This document shows positions 51,625 to 61,481 of a stretch of 64,000 nt of DNA, one piece after another. The notes below the pieces were generated by a model. The model was not told where the DNA came from and made no database searches. It saw only the letters and a list, made by a program, of their open reading frames with translations. The stretch's first letter is position 1; the number at the start of each line of letters is the position of its first letter. The DNA comes from JBFWML01 sp050251635 (lineage in GTDB: Bacteria > Campylobacterota > Campylobacteria > Campylobacterales > SZUA-545), in NCBI GenBank assembly GCA_050251635.1, contig JBFWML010000003.1:30162-94161 (forward strand), in the 5' to 3' direction. Made by a program: the position numbers and the translations under genes.

Positions 51625-54600
51625 ATGTTTAAAAACACCATCGCCTTTTTTCTCAACAACCACCGCTTCAACCACACCCTGCTGGCCTTTATGCTGCTGG
51701 CGGGGGTGTTTGCCTATCAGGAGATGCCCAAGGAGTTTTTCCCGCCCATCACCCTCGATAAGATTATGATCAGCGGCGTCTATCCCGGCGCGGGGGCCGA
51801 CGCGCTGGATAAAATGGCCGTTTCTCCGCTGGAGGAGGAGGTCAACAACATCACCGGGGTCGAAAAGACCGAATCGCTGATTCGCGCGGGTTATTTCAGC
51901 ACCATCCTGACGCTGCAGGAGGGGGTGGACAAAAATCAGCTCTTTAACAAGGTCAAAGACGCCATCAGTATCGCCAGACGGGATATGCCCTCGGACATGG
52001 AGGAGCCGACCGCGCTGTTTATGGAGCCGGAGATTCCGCTGATTATCGTCAATATCGCCGGGGGCAACGGCGATCCCAAGCGGTTGATCGAGATTGCCAA
52101 AACCCTCAAATCCCGCCTGAGCGAAGTCAAAAACCTGACCAAAATCCAGATCTACGGCGAAAGCGACCGACAGCTTTTGATTACCCTTGATTCGGAGCGC
52201 ATCCGAGCCTACGGACTCAGCCCTCAAGCGCTTTCGCAGGCGATCGGACAGCTGAGTAATATTTTTCCCATCGGTAAAATCGAAGAGCGGGGCGGGCGGC
52301 ACTTTTTTCTGACCTCCTTTGGCGGCGAAAAAACCGAGGAGGCGCTTTTAGACACGCTGATCGGCGTGGGCAATAAGCGGGTTTTTCTGGGTGATGTGGC
52401 CACCGTGCAAAAGGGGTACGCCGAAGGGGAAACCCTCTCAAGTTTTAACGGCGCGCCCAGCCTGTCTGTCAATGTCGCCAAGGCCAAAGAGGGCAATGCC
52501 ATGGCGCTGGCCAAGCAGGTCAAGCAGATTGCCGCCGAGCTGGACGCCGAGTATCCCGAAGTGACCATCGGCACCTTTTCGGATACTTCGGTTTATATCC
52601 GCAACCGTCTCAACACCGTCACTTCGAGCATCTTTTTCGGGCTGGTGCTGGTGGCCTTTTCGATGTATCTGCTGATCAACAAACGCATCAGTCTGGTGGT
52701 GACGATGGGGATTCCCGTCGCCTTTGTGATCTCGCTGGTGGTGCTCAACGCCATGGATGAGAGCATCAATATGATTAGCCTTTTGGGGGCGCTTATTGCC
52801 ATCGGGGTGATTGTGGATGACGCGATTATCGTGGCGGAGAATATTCAAAGGCATATCGAAGAGGGTTATCCGCCCAAGGAGGCGGCGCTGCTGGGCGCGC
52901 AGGAGATGGTCGCTCCGGTGATCGCCGCGTCGCTGACGACGGTGTTTGCCTTTTTGCCCATGTTGATGCTCACGGGCGAAATCGGGATGTTTATTAAAAT
53001 CATCCCCATCGCTATTTCGGTGTTGATTCTGGCGGCGCTGATCGAGTCGTTTATCTTTTTGCCCCTGCACTGCGCGCAGCTTCTAACCCCCAAGGAGCGG
53101 GAGCTGAACTGGACGCCGGTATTAACCCTCTATGAGAAGATTATCCGGTTGCTGATCCACTACAAAAAAAGCACGCTGCTCTTTTTTTGGGTGGGGGTGC
53201 CGCTGATGATTGTGCTGGGTTTTGGCTGGATGAAATTCCAGTTTTTCCCGGAGTTTGACGCCACGCAGGTCAATATTACCGGCAAGCTGCCCGTGGATAC
53301 GACGCTGGAGGAGACCTACGCGGTGACGCTGGCGCTTTCGCAGGCGCTTGAGGCGTACCGCGACGTTTATCACCTCGATACCATCACCGCCATTGCCGGG
53401 TTTCGCATGAACGCGCAGGGAATGGCCGACGGCGGATCGAACCTGTTTCATCTGTTTGTCGATCTGCACAAGCTGGAGCCGCAAAACTTTGTGGACCGTT
53501 TTATCACCCCCTATTTTTCCCTTGATTACGACGGCAGCGACGAGATTCGCAAAATCCAGTCCTGGGAGATCGAACGGCGGCTAACGCAGGATTTGGCAGG
53601 GTTTAAAGCCCGGTACGGCCTGGAGGAGTTTGAGATAAAAGGCACCGGAGCCGGGGTGGTGGCGACCGACCTTGAGGTGGCCGTCGTCTCCAAGGATGAC
53701 GCCCTTGCGTCGGCATCGGTTCAAAAAATCCGGCTTGCCATGGAGGCGATCGAAGGCGTTGTGCGCATCCACGACGACGCCCAGCGGGGGATTGCGGAGT
53801 TGAAGCTGCGCATCACCCCCTACGGGCGGCAACTGGGGCTGAGCGAAGCGGCGCTGCATCTGGCGCTGAGCGATTTCTTTCTGGAGGCCAAACGGGGCCG
53901 GGCCATGGACGATGACGGCATTTTGGAGCTGGTCACTGTGGATGCGCGGCGCGATCTGCTTCAAACCCTGCAAAACTTCCCCGTTACCCTCAGTGACGGC
54001 CGGATCGTGGCGCTTGATGAGGTGGCGGAACCGATCGAGGTCTCTAACTACGAGAAGGTTAAAAAGGTCGGCGGTCAAAAACGGCGCACCGTTTATGCCG
54101 ACGTGGACGGCATCACCGCATCGGAGGCGCTGGCCCAATTGCGTCCGGTGCTTGATGAGATTGCCGCCACGCCGGGGGTGAGCGTTGTGCTGGGCGGCGA
54201 AAAGGAAAAGTCCGATCAGCTTGCCCGCCAGATGCTGATGGCCTCTGCCGTGGCGATGTTTTTGATCTTTATGACGCTGCTCGTCGAATTTAACGCCTTT
54301 AGATTAACCCTGATGATCCTTTCGGTGATTCCGCTCTCCTTGCTGGGCGTTATCCTCGGTCATGCGGTGATGGGGCTGAACCTGACGATGCCTTCGATGA
54401 TCGGCGCATTGGGGTTGGCGGGGGTGGTGGTGAACGGCGGGATTATTATGCTCGATTTTGTGCGGGGAACCACAACGATCGACACGCTGATCGCCCGTGC
54501 GCGGCTGCGCGTCCGGCCGATTTTTCTCACCACCATCACTACGCTGGTGGGGTTGAGTCTGCTGGTCTTTTTCCCCAGCGGACAGGCGGTGGTGTTGCAG

Positions 54601-54702
54601 CCGCTGGCGGTGTCGCTGGGGTTTGGGCTGTTTTGGGGCACGGTGCTCAACCTCGTTTATATTCCCGTTTTTTACGCGCTTTTAAACCGGATCAAGGATT
54701 AA
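51625..54702 (+). CDS. RND family efflux pump (inner-membrane component)
   Basis: The 1025-residue proton-driven transporter of the HAE/AcrB type has twelve predicted membrane helices in two halves with large periplasmic loops. VYPGAGADALDKMAVSPLEEE is the N-terminal signature. The TM4 motif GVIVDDAIIVAENIQ has the aspartate pair of the proton relay. It starts 3 bases after the metallophosphoesterase and ends one base before the adaptor gene. It should work with the adaptor and the TolC-like channel in this operon. The substrate is unknown. Confidence 0.95.
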   Translation: MFKNTIAFFLNNHRFNHTLLAFMLLAGVFAYQEMPKEFFPPITLDKIMISGVYPGAGADALDKMAVSPLEEEVNNITGVEKTESLIRAGYFSTILTLQEGVDKNQLFNKVKDAISIARRDMPSDMEEPTALFMEPEIPLIIVNIAGGNGDPKRLIEIAKTLKSRLSEVKNLTKIQIYGESDRQLLITLDSERIRAYGLSPQALSQAIGQLSNIFPIGKIEERGGRHFFLTSFGGEKTEEALLDTLIGVGNKRVFLGDVATVQKGYAEGETLSSFNGAPSLSVNVAKAKEGNAMALAKQVKQIAAELDAEYPEVTIGTFSDTSVYIRNRLNTVTSSIFFGLVLVAFSMYLLINKRISLVVTMGIPVAFVISLVVLNAMDESINMISLLGALIAIGVIVDDAIIVAENIQRHIEEGYPPKEAALLGAQEMVAPVIAASLTTVFAFLPMLMLTGEIGMFIKIIPIAISVLILAALIESFIFLPLHCAQLLTPKERELNWTPVLTLYEKIIRLLIHYKKSTLLFFWVGVPLMIVLGFGWMKFQFFPEFDATQVNITGKLPVDTTLEETYAVTLALSQALEAYRDVYHLDTITAIAGFRMNAQGMADGGSNLFHLFVDLHKLEPQNFVDRFITPYFSLDYDGSDEIRKIQSWEIERRLTQDLAGFKARYGLEEFEIKGTGAGVVATDLEVAVVSKDDALASASVQKIRLAMEAIEGVVRIHDDAQRGIAELKLRITPYGRQLGLSEAALHLALSDFFLEAKRGRAMDDDGILELVTVDARRDLLQTLQNFPVTLSDGRIVALDEVAEPIEVSNYEKVKKVGGQKRRTVYADVDGITASEALAQLRPVLDEIAATPGVSVVLGGEKEKSDQLARQMLMASAVAMFLIFMTLLVEFNAFRLTLMILSVIPLSLLGVILGHAVMGLNLTMPSMIGALGLAGVVVNGGIIMLDFVRGTTTIDTLIARARLRVRPIFLTTITTLVGLSLLVFFPSGQAVVLQPLAVSLGFGLFWGTVLNLVYIPVFYALLNRIKD

Positions 54703-54703
54703 C

Positions 54704-55432
54704 ATGAGAGTGTTTTTACTGTTTTTGTGGCCGCTGTTTTTGTGGGCCGAAACCTACTTTGCCCGCGTCGAACCCCTAAGAACCTATACGATCGCCGCCG
54801 AGACCGCCGGGCGGGTGGCGCATATCGACAAAAGCGCCGAAGGGCGGGTGGCGGACAAAAGGCCCGTGGTGCAACTGGATCGCACCCTTAAAGCCGCCGA
54901 ACTGGAGGCGGCGCAAACGAGGCATGCCAATTTGCAGGAGAGTTACGAAATCCGCAAAAAACAGGTCGAGCGCAACGCGCAAATCGCCAGCCGCAGCCGG
55001 CTTGAGCGGGAAAACGATCGTCTGGGTCTTTTGGAGCTGCACAGCCAGCTGGCTTCGGCCAAGGAGAATCTCGTTCGGCTGAGCGAAGCCTACGAAGCAG
55101 CACAGGTGAGCGCGCCGGGGCTTTTTATTCATAGGATTTTGGTGGAGGAGGGGAGCTTTGTGGCCGTGGGAACTCCACTGCTGACCGCCCATGACGTCAG
55201 CGGTTCCAGATTGGTCATTTTTGTGCGTGCCGAGGCGCTTTATGGCCTTGAACACAAGGAAATTATGGTAGAAGGCGCACTATCAAACTACCGCGTGGAT
55301 AAGGTCTGGCAAAGCGCCGACGATCAGCAAATCTCCGCCTACCGGGTGGAGCTGACCGGGCCGCCGCCGCAGGGGCCCTTTTCCAAGGTGGTCAAAGTTG
55401 AATTTAGACCCAAAGAAGGGAAAAATCCATGA
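54704..55432 (+). CDS. Periplasmic adaptor (membrane fusion) protein
   Basis: The 242-residue protein has a signal peptide (MRVFLLFLWPLFLWA), a split lipoyl half-motif (AAETAGRVAHIDKSAEGRVA), a coiled-coil hairpin (about residues 60-130) and the second lipoyl half (FIHRILVEEGSFVAVGTPLL). It is shorter than most RND adaptors (about 370-400 residues), lacking much of the membrane-proximal domain. It bridges the RND pump and the outer channel. Its stop overlaps the argD start in ATGA. Confidence 0.87.
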   Translation: MRVFLLFLWPLFLWAETYFARVEPLRTYTIAAETAGRVAHIDKSAEGRVADKRPVVQLDRTLKAAELEAAQTRHANLQESYEIRKKQVERNAQIASRSRLERENDRLGLLELHSQLASAKENLVRLSEAYEAAQVSAPGLFIHRILVEEGSFVAVGTPLLTAHDVSGSRLVIFVRAEALYGLEHKEIMVEGALSNYRVDKVWQSADDQQISAYRVELTGPPPQGPFSKVVKVEFRPKEGKNP

Positions 55433-56610
55433 CGCTTAACGAACTCGATCAAACCCATGTGCTGCACACCTACGCCCGCCGCAACCTCAGTTTCGTTCGC
55501 GGCGAGAATGCTACGCTTTTTGACACAGACGGCCGCGATTACATCGATTTTACCTCCGGCATCGGCGTGGTCAGCGTGGGCCACGGCAACCCCGATCTGG
55601 CCGCCGCGATCGCCGATCAGGCGGCAAAGATCATTCATATTTCTAATTTGTATCTGATTGAGCCGCAGGCAAAACTGGCCCAGAAACTGGTGGGACTCTC
55701 CGGTATGGATGCGCGCTGCTTTTTTGCCAACAGCGGCGCCGAGGCCAACGAAGGGGCCATTAAGATCGCCCGCAAATACGGCGAGGTGGACGGTCAGCCC
55801 AAACGCTACAAGATCATCACCCTGGCCCACTCCTTCCACGGCCGCACCATCACGGCGCTTAAGGCCACGGGTCAGGAGCAGATGCACAACTACTTTGGCC
55901 CCTTTCCCGACGGGTTTGCCTATGCCCGCGATCTAAGCCACATCCCCGAACTGATCGATGACCACACCGTGGCGGTGATGATCGAGCTGGTTCAGGGCGA
56001 AGGCGGCGTTTCGCCGATGGATAAGGCTCAGGTTCAGGCGCTGGCCAAACTGCTCAAGGAGAAGGACATTCTTTTTGTGGTGGACGAAATCCAGACGGGC
56101 ATCTACCGCACCGGCGAACTGCTGGCCAGCCAGCTTTACGAAATTACGCCCGATATCGTCACGCTGGCTAAAGGATTGGCGGGGGGCGTGCCCATCGGCG
56201 CGATCGTAACAACGCTCAAGGATATCTTTGCCCCCGGAGATCACGGTTCGACCTTTGGCGGCAACTATCTTTCGACCGCCGCGGGGCTGAGGGTGCTGGA
56301 GATTTTGGAGGCACGCCAAAACAGCGGCGCGCTGGCCGAGGCGATCGCCTACTTTAAAGACAGCTGCGAAGCCTTTGCGGCCAAGCACGCCCGGCTTTTT
56401 GAGGGCGAAACCGGACTGGGGCTGATGCGCGCGCTTATCGCCCGCGATGCCGAAATTCAAAAGAAGGTGATCGATCGCGCCCACGAAGCGGGGCTTTTGA
56501 TTCTTAAATCGGGCCGCAACCGCGTGCGGATGCTGCCGCCGCTGACTATCTCAAAAGCGGAGATCGACGAAGGGTTTAAGCGTCTTGAAAACGCCTGCGC
56601 GACTTTGTAG
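55429..56610 (+). CDS. argD: Acetylornithine aminotransferase
   Basis: The 393-residue PLP enzyme of class III aminotransferases converts N-acetylglutamate semialdehyde to N-acetylornithine in arginine synthesis and may also act in lysine synthesis. FFANSGAEANEGAIKIARKY, AHSFHGRTITALKATGQ, VVDEIQTGIYRTGELLA and the PLP lysine in LAKGLAGGVPIGA are visible. It lies between the adaptor and channel genes of an efflux operon, which is an odd place for an amino-acid gene. Its end overlaps the channel gene start by 26 bases. Confidence 0.93.
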   Translation: MTLNELDQTHVLHTYARRNLSFVRGENATLFDTDGRDYIDFTSGIGVVSVGHGNPDLAAAIADQAAKIIHISNLYLIEPQAKLAQKLVGLSGMDARCFFANSGAEANEGAIKIARKYGEVDGQPKRYKIITLAHSFHGRTITALKATGQEQMHNYFGPFPDGFAYARDLSHIPELIDDHTVAVMIELVQGEGGVSPMDKAQVQALAKLLKEKDILFVVDEIQTGIYRTGELLASQLYEITPDIVTLAKGLAGGVPIGAIVTTLKDIFAPGDHGSTFGGNYLSTAAGLRVLEILEARQNSGALAEAIAYFKDSCEAFAAKHARLFEGETGLGLMRALIARDAEIQKKVIDRAHEAGLLILKSGRNRVRMLPPLTISKAEIDEGFKRLENACATL

Positions 56611-57793
56611 CCTATTGCTGGCCGCTGTGCCGCTGATGGCACTGCAGGGAGATATTCTTTCGCCCCTTAAGCAAGAGAGTCTTTTGCTTAAGCAGCAAAA
56701 AAATGAGCTTGACGCCAACTTTTTGCGCGACTCCTGGCTGAGTCCTGTGGTGGTTCAGGGCGGATGGCAACAGAGCGAAAGCCGCCTAAGCACGGCGCAA
56801 AGCGAACGCGAAAGCCTGAGCGCCACCGTCAGCATCAGTCAGGATATTTTCCGAAGCGGCGGTATTTTGCAGGCGCGCCGCTATGCGCAAGAGAGCCGTC
56901 TTGCGGGACGGGGCGCCTTAGAAAAAGAGCGGCGCGGATTGATTCAGGAGGCGATCGCCACGCTTTATGCCGTTCGCAAACTCCGCTGGCAGATTCAAAA
57001 GCAAGAGCGGCTGGTGGAAAACGCGCAGATCGACATTGCCCGAAAACGCGAACAGTACGAAAAAGGCGTGCTCGATAGCAGCTTTCTGGATAACGCGCTG
57101 CTTGATTACAGCGCAAAAAGCGCCGCGCTGCTGGAACTCAAGATGGGTCTTGCCGAGCGCGAGGCGCACTTTCAGACGCTCAGCGATCACGATCCGCTCA
57201 CCTATGAGGCTCCCCGCTTCGAGCTGGTCGATCCGGCCCGTTTTGAGAGCGCCAATCTGGCCCTATGGCATCAGGAGCGGCTGACCGGCCAGCAAAATGC
57301 CTACCGCCGCATGATCGCGGCCAAATATCTGCCCCGCGTGGCGCTGAATGCCAGCTATCAGCACTACTTTTCCGATGAGGTCGCCCCCGCAGGTTCCGAG
57401 GTCGAGCGCGTGAGCGCCTATGGCGTGACCTTGAGCGTTCCCTTGGACTTCAACGGCCGCCGCGAGACCCAAAGCGCGCAGATCGCCTACCGGCTCACCC
57501 GTCAGACCCTTGAAGAGAGCCGCGTGCGCGAGCGGACCTTTTATGCCGCTTTGCTGAAGCGGTTGGCTCAAATCGATGACCAGATCGCACTGGCCCGGTC
57601 GGATGTGGCGGTTTACGATTCGCTCGTTAAGCAAGTGGGCGATCAGCTCAAGGCCGGCCAAAAGACCCGCGACGATCTGAAAATCATGCAAAACGCCAAG
57701 GCGGCGAGGGAGCTGGATCTTAAAATCTACGATGCCAACCGCCAGATCGAGCTTTTATCTCTGCACGCAAGGTTGATGGATGACCCCCTTTAG
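56585..57793 (+). CDS. TolC-like outer membrane efflux channel
   Basis: With TTG at 56585 inside the end of argD the product has 402 residues and a signal peptide (MKTPARLCSLLLAAVPLMAL). It has the TolC-family long helical hairpins (KKQVERN-like heptads, RQTLEESRVRERTFYAALLK) and Gln/Ala-rich helices. Its length matches outer-membrane efflux proteins. It completes the tripartite pump with the RND and adaptor genes. It overlaps the following methyltransferase gene by 14 bases. Confidence 0.88.
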   Translation: MKTPARLCSLLLAAVPLMALQGDILSPLKQESLLLKQQKNELDANFLRDSWLSPVVVQGGWQQSESRLSTAQSERESLSATVSISQDIFRSGGILQARRYAQESRLAGRGALEKERRGLIQEAIATLYAVRKLRWQIQKQERLVENAQIDIARKREQYEKGVLDSSFLDNALLDYSAKSAALLELKMGLAEREAHFQTLSDHDPLTYEAPRFELVDPARFESANLALWHQERLTGQQNAYRRMIAAKYLPRVALNASYQHYFSDEVAPAGSEVERVSAYGVTLSVPLDFNGRRETQSAQIAYRLTRQTLEESRVRERTFYAALLKRLAQIDDQIALARSDVAVYDSLVKQVGDQLKAGQKTRDDLKIMQNAKAARELDLKIYDANRQIELLSLHARLMDDPL

Positions 57794-58772
57794 TCAGTAC
57801 GCCCGCGAATGGCTCTACGGCGACGGGGGGTATTACGCCAAAGCGCCCGTGGTGGGCCAGCGGGGAGATTTTGTCACGTCGGTTTCGGTCAGCCCCTATT
57901 TTGGGGGCACCATCGCCAATCACTTGATCCGCCAAATCTACGCGGGCCATTTGAGCGAAGAGACGACCGTATGCGAAATCGGCGCGCACCGCGGGCATCT
58001 GCTGGCCGATATGGTGCAGTTTATCTACACCCTTGCGCCCAAGCTGCTCAAAACGCTTAAGTTCGTTATTGTCGAACCGCTCCCCCTCTTGCGCGAGGCG
58101 CAGCAGCACTATTTTGAAGCGGCCTTCGGCGATGCGGTCAAGCTGCGGCAGGTGGCGTCGCTGGCGGATTTGCGCGCGCGCGAGGGCTTTGTGGTGGCCA
58201 ACGAGCTTTTTGACGCCTTTGTCTTTGAGCTGATCAACGGCGATGAGATGGCCTATGTGCGCGATCACCGGATTTTGTGGCAAAAGGCCGAGCCGGACGT
58301 GCTCCAAAGGGCGCACGCGCTGGGGATTGGGCGGGGAGAGCTTTTCTTGGAGTATGAAAGCTTTGCTGAGGCGATCGGCCGTAGTTTCGCCCGGTGCGAA
58401 GTGGTCACCTTCGATTACGGTCAGCCCGAATACCGGGGGGATTTTTCGGCCCGGTTGTATCAGGGTCACAAAACCTGGCCGCTCTTTGAGCCCGCGTCGC
58501 TGGAGCCTTTTTTCCAGAAGGCCGACTTGACCTCCGACGTGCCCTTTGCCCATCTGGGTGCGGCCTTTGAGGCGGCAGGCTTTACGGCCCATCCGGTGAA
58601 AACGCAAAATACGGCGCTGCTGGAGCTGGGTTTGACGGAACTGCTGGATTTGTTGCAGCAGAAAGCCGGTTTTGCCGCTTACCGTCAAGAGGTGGGGAGG
58701 GTGCGGGCCTTGCTTGACCCGGCGATGCTGGGCGAACGCTTCAGGTTCGCCCGTTACGAGAAGCGTCTTTAG
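57780..58772 (+). CDS. SAM-dependent methyltransferase of the MidA/NDUFAF7 family
   Basis: The 330-residue protein begins MTPFSQYAREWLYGDGGYYA, then SVSPYFGGTIANHL, and has the SAM-binding EIGAHRGHLLADMVQ with VEPLPLLREAQQ, the pattern of DUF185/MidA. Human NDUFAF7 methylates a complex I subunit; the bacterial targets are poorly known. It is the last gene of the pump operon and converges on a small gene with a 4-base overlap. No link to efflux is evident apart from position. Confidence 0.88.
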   Translation: MTPFSQYAREWLYGDGGYYAKAPVVGQRGDFVTSVSVSPYFGGTIANHLIRQIYAGHLSEETTVCEIGAHRGHLLADMVQFIYTLAPKLLKTLKFVIVEPLPLLREAQQHYFEAAFGDAVKLRQVASLADLRAREGFVVANELFDAFVFELINGDEMAYVRDHRILWQKAEPDVLQRAHALGIGRGELFLEYESFAEAIGRSFARCEVVTFDYGQPEYRGDFSARLYQGHKTWPLFEPASLEPFFQKADLTSDVPFAHLGAAFEAAGFTAHPVKTQNTALLELGLTELLDLLQQKAGFAAYRQEVGRVRALLDPAMLGERFRFARYEKRL

Positions 58773-59107
58773 GCCGAAAGCTGGGCGACGGCGACGTATT
58801 CGTAGCCGTAATCACTCTTTTCGATGTTTTTCCAGAGCTTATTGAGCGTCTCGGTGGTGCTTTTAATCACAAACTCTTTTTTGTCCCGCTTATCCATGCG
58901 GCTCAGCTCTTTGCTGTAGTAGGGTTTGTTGATAAACTCGACGACGTCGCGCAGAAGCCATGTTTGCGCTTTGTCGGACGTGGAGGGTACACAAGCGGCG
59001 TTAACCAGTGTTTCGCTTTCGACCTCTTCGGGCGTTAAGAAAACCTTGTTGTACTTTTTCTCAAGATATTGAGTCAATTCGCGATCTAAACTCGCTTTGC
59101 TGAGCAT
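58769..59107 (-). CDS. Hypothetical protein (112 residues)
   Basis: The ATG at 59107 is chosen because AAAGGGGC lies upstream; a longer frame begins at an unlikely TTG. The 112-residue cytoplasmic protein (SLDRELTQYLEKKYNKVFLT...) is basic, helical and ends in YGYEYVAVAQLSA. I do not recognise a family. It stands alone between convergent MidA and the gene at 59200. Confidence 0.6.
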   Translation of the reverse strand: MLSKASLDRELTQYLEKKYNKVFLTPEEVESETLVNAACVPSTSDKAQTWLLRDVVEFINKPYYSKELSRMDKRDKKEFVIKSTTETLNKLWKNIEKSDYGYEYVAVAQLSA

Positions 59108-59199
59108 TCGGGAAAGCCCCTTTCTCAGAATTTTCACAGGCGGTATTCTAGTTATATTTTTCAGATTTGTCAAAGCCTATTTTGGCTATTTGCTGCAAT

Positions 59200-59472
59200 T
59201 TAGCCACAGCAGGGGATATCCAGCTTGCGCATCAGCCGCTCGAAAAACTCGCCGCCTTCCCGATCGTAGTCGTCTTCAAACTCCAGATAGATGGCGCACT
59301 TTTCCGGGTGGGACGCGTCGCAGTTTTCCATAACGTTGGGGTTTTGACCCATTTCGGCTTTCAGCTCCTCAATCGCCTTTAAAATGGCCGCCTTGGCGCT
59401 CTCGTCTTTACCGAAAACCAGCTGCAAACCTTCGTATCGCTCTTCTCTGCGGAAATGGGCCTTAATGTTCAT
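59200..59472 (-). CDS. Hypothetical protein (90 residues)
   Basis: The 90-residue protein is acidic and soluble (KAHFRREERYEGLQLVFG...), with a cysteine pair near the middle (ENCDASHPEKCAIYLEFEDD) and a C-terminal PCC. It may bind metal. It follows AAGGACC, a fair ribosome-binding site, and is downstream of the dnaK terminator. No family is recognised. Confidence 0.6.
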   Translation of the reverse strand: MNIKAHFRREERYEGLQLVFGKDESAKAAILKAIEELKAEMGQNPNVMENCDASHPEKCAIYLEFEDDYDREGGEFFERLMRKLDIPCCG

Positions 59473-59535
59473 GGGGGTCCTTCAAGCAAGGTAGGTTGGA
59501 GGGAATTTAAACGCAAGCGGCTAAAAAGCGCGTAA

Positions 59536-59563
59536 AAGAACCCGCCCCCGAGGGAGGGCGGAT
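59536..59563 (-). terminator. Terminator downstream of dnaK
   Basis: CCGCCC (59542-59547) pairs with GGGCGG (59556-59561) and on the minus strand is followed by GTTCTTTT. It ends the hrcA-grpE-dnaK transcript. Confidence 0.7.
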
Positions 59564-59586
59564 AAAAAGTGGGTAAAGCGGTGACG

Positions 59587-61464
59587 TTATTCGACTTCGG
59601 CGTCGATCACGTCGTCCTGGGCGCCTTTTTTGGGCTGTTCGCCGCCTTGGCCCTCTTGCTGTTTTTTATACATCGCTTCGGCCAGTTTGTGGCTGGCTTC
59701 GGTGAGGGTTTTGACCTTGCCGTCAATCTCTTCCTTGGTGGCGTTTTCCTTAGCCAGCGTCTCTTTGAGATCCGCCACGGCGGTTTCGATTTTGCCCTTC
59801 TCTTCGGCGCTTACCGCGTCGCCGTTTTCCTTCAGGGTCTTTTCGGTCTGGTAGATCAATGCGTCGGCCTGGTTTTTGGCTTCAACCAGCTCTTTGCGCT
59901 TTTTGTCCTCTTCGCGGTGGGCGTCGGCCTCTTTGACCATGCGGTTGATCTCTTCTTCGCTTAGGCCCGAAGAGCCGCTGATGGTGATCTTGTTCTCTTT
60001 GCCGGTGCCTTTGTCTTTGGCGCTCACATTCAGAATCCCGTTGGCGTCGATATCGAAGGTCACCTCGATCTGCGGCACGCCGCGGGGCGCGCTGGGAATG
60101 CCCGAAAGCTCGAACATACCGAGCGATTTATTATCGCGGCTAAACTCCCGCTCACCCTGAAGCACATGGATGCTCACCGCGGGTTGATTGTCTTCGGCGG
60201 TGGAGAAGGTTTGGGACTTCTTCACCGGAATGGTGGTGCCCTTGTCGATCAGTTTGGTCATCACGCCGCCCAGCGTTTCGATGCCCAGCGAAAGCGGAGT
60301 GACGTCCAGCAGCAAGACGTCTTTCACGTCGCCGCGCAGTACGCCGCCCTGAATCGCCGCGCCGGCCGCGACCACTTCGTCGGGGTTGACCCCTTTGTGC
60401 AGCTCTTTGCCGAAGAACTCTTTGACCACCTCTTGAACCTTGGGAATCCGGGTAGAGCCGCCCACCATGACGATCTCGTTAATCGCCTCTTTGCCCAGTC
60501 CCGCGTCTTTAAGAGCGGTTTTGATGTGGGCCAAGGTTTCGGCGATCAGGTCATCGATCATCGCTTCGAACTTGGCGCGGGTCAGCTTGACCACCAGGTG
60601 CTTGGGCCCGCTGGCATCGGCGGTGATAAAGGGCAGGTTGATCTCGGTTTCGGTCGAGCTGGAAAGCTCTTTTTTGGCGTTTTCCGCCGCCTCTTTGAGC
60701 CGCTGCAAAGCCATCTTGTCGGCCTTGAGATCGATGGTGTTGTCCTTCTTGAACTCCTCGGCCAGCCAGTCGATAATGCGGTTGTCAAAATCGTCGCCGC
60801 CCAAGAAGGCGTTACCGTCGGTGGAGAGCACTTCAAACACGCCGTCGCCCACGTCGAGCACGGTCACGTCGAAGGTGCCGCCGCCCAGATCGTACACGAG
60901 GATTTTTTCGGCCTTTTGTTTGTCTAGGCCGTAGGCCAGCGAAGCGGCGGTGGGTTCGTTGATAATCCGCAAGACGTTCAGGCCCGCAATGACGCCCGCC
61001 TCTTTGGTCGCTTTGCGCTGCGCGTCGTTGAAGTAGGCCGGAACGGTGATGACCGCGTCGGTGATGGCTTGGCCCACAAACTCTTCGGCGTCCTTTTTCA
61101 GCTTCATCAACACCTTGGCGGAAATCTCCTGCGGGGTGTAGGTTTTGCCGTCGATCTCCACCGCGCACGCGCCGGATTTATCGACGATGCTGTAGCTGAC
61201 CTTGGCTTGGGCAGACTTGGCGTTTTGCTCGCTCATCATCAAGCCCATAATGCGCTTGATCGAGTAGATGGTCTTTTTGGGGTTGGTGATCGCCTGGCGT
61301 TTGGCCGGTTCGCCCACCAGCACTTCGCCCTTGTCGGTAAACGCGACGATCGAGGGGGTGGTGTTGCGTCCCTCTTTGTTGTTGATGATTTTGGCTTCAC
61401 CCGCTTCGTAGATGGCCATGCACGAGTTGGTCGTGCCCAGATCGATGCCTAAAACTTTACTCAT
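59587..61464 (-). CDS. dnaK: Chaperone DnaK (Hsp70)
   Basis: The 625-residue ATP-dependent chaperone has the intact N-terminal phosphate motif GIDLGTTNSCMAIYE, ILVYDLGGGTFDVTVLDVGD, and substrate domain DVTPLSLGIETLGGVMTKLI. The C-terminal lid is followed by a Gln/Gly-rich tail. Length and motifs are normal. It is the last gene of hrcA-grpE-dnaK; no dnaJ follows, as in Campylobacterota. Confidence 0.98.
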   Translation of the reverse strand: MSKVLGIDLGTTNSCMAIYEAGEAKIINNKEGRNTTPSIVAFTDKGEVLVGEPAKRQAITNPKKTIYSIKRIMGLMMSEQNAKSAQAKVSYSIVDKSGACAVEIDGKTYTPQEISAKVLMKLKKDAEEFVGQAITDAVITVPAYFNDAQRKATKEAGVIAGLNVLRIINEPTAASLAYGLDKQKAEKILVYDLGGGTFDVTVLDVGDGVFEVLSTDGNAFLGGDDFDNRIIDWLAEEFKKDNTIDLKADKMALQRLKEAAENAKKELSSSTETEINLPFITADASGPKHLVVKLTRAKFEAMIDDLIAETLAHIKTALKDAGLGKEAINEIVMVGGSTRIPKVQEVVKEFFGKELHKGVNPDEVVAAGAAIQGGVLRGDVKDVLLLDVTPLSLGIETLGGVMTKLIDKGTTIPVKKSQTFSTAEDNQPAVSIHVLQGEREFSRDNKSLGMFELSGIPSAPRGVPQIEVTFDIDANGILNVSAKDKGTGKENKITISGSSGLSEEEINRMVKEADAHREEDKKRKELVEAKNQADALIYQTEKTLKENGDAVSAEEKGKIETAVADLKETLAKENATKEEIDGKVKTLTEASHKLAEAMYKKQQEGQGGEQPKKGAQDDVIDAEVE

Positions 61465-61481
61465 GGTGTGCTCCTTGAACT

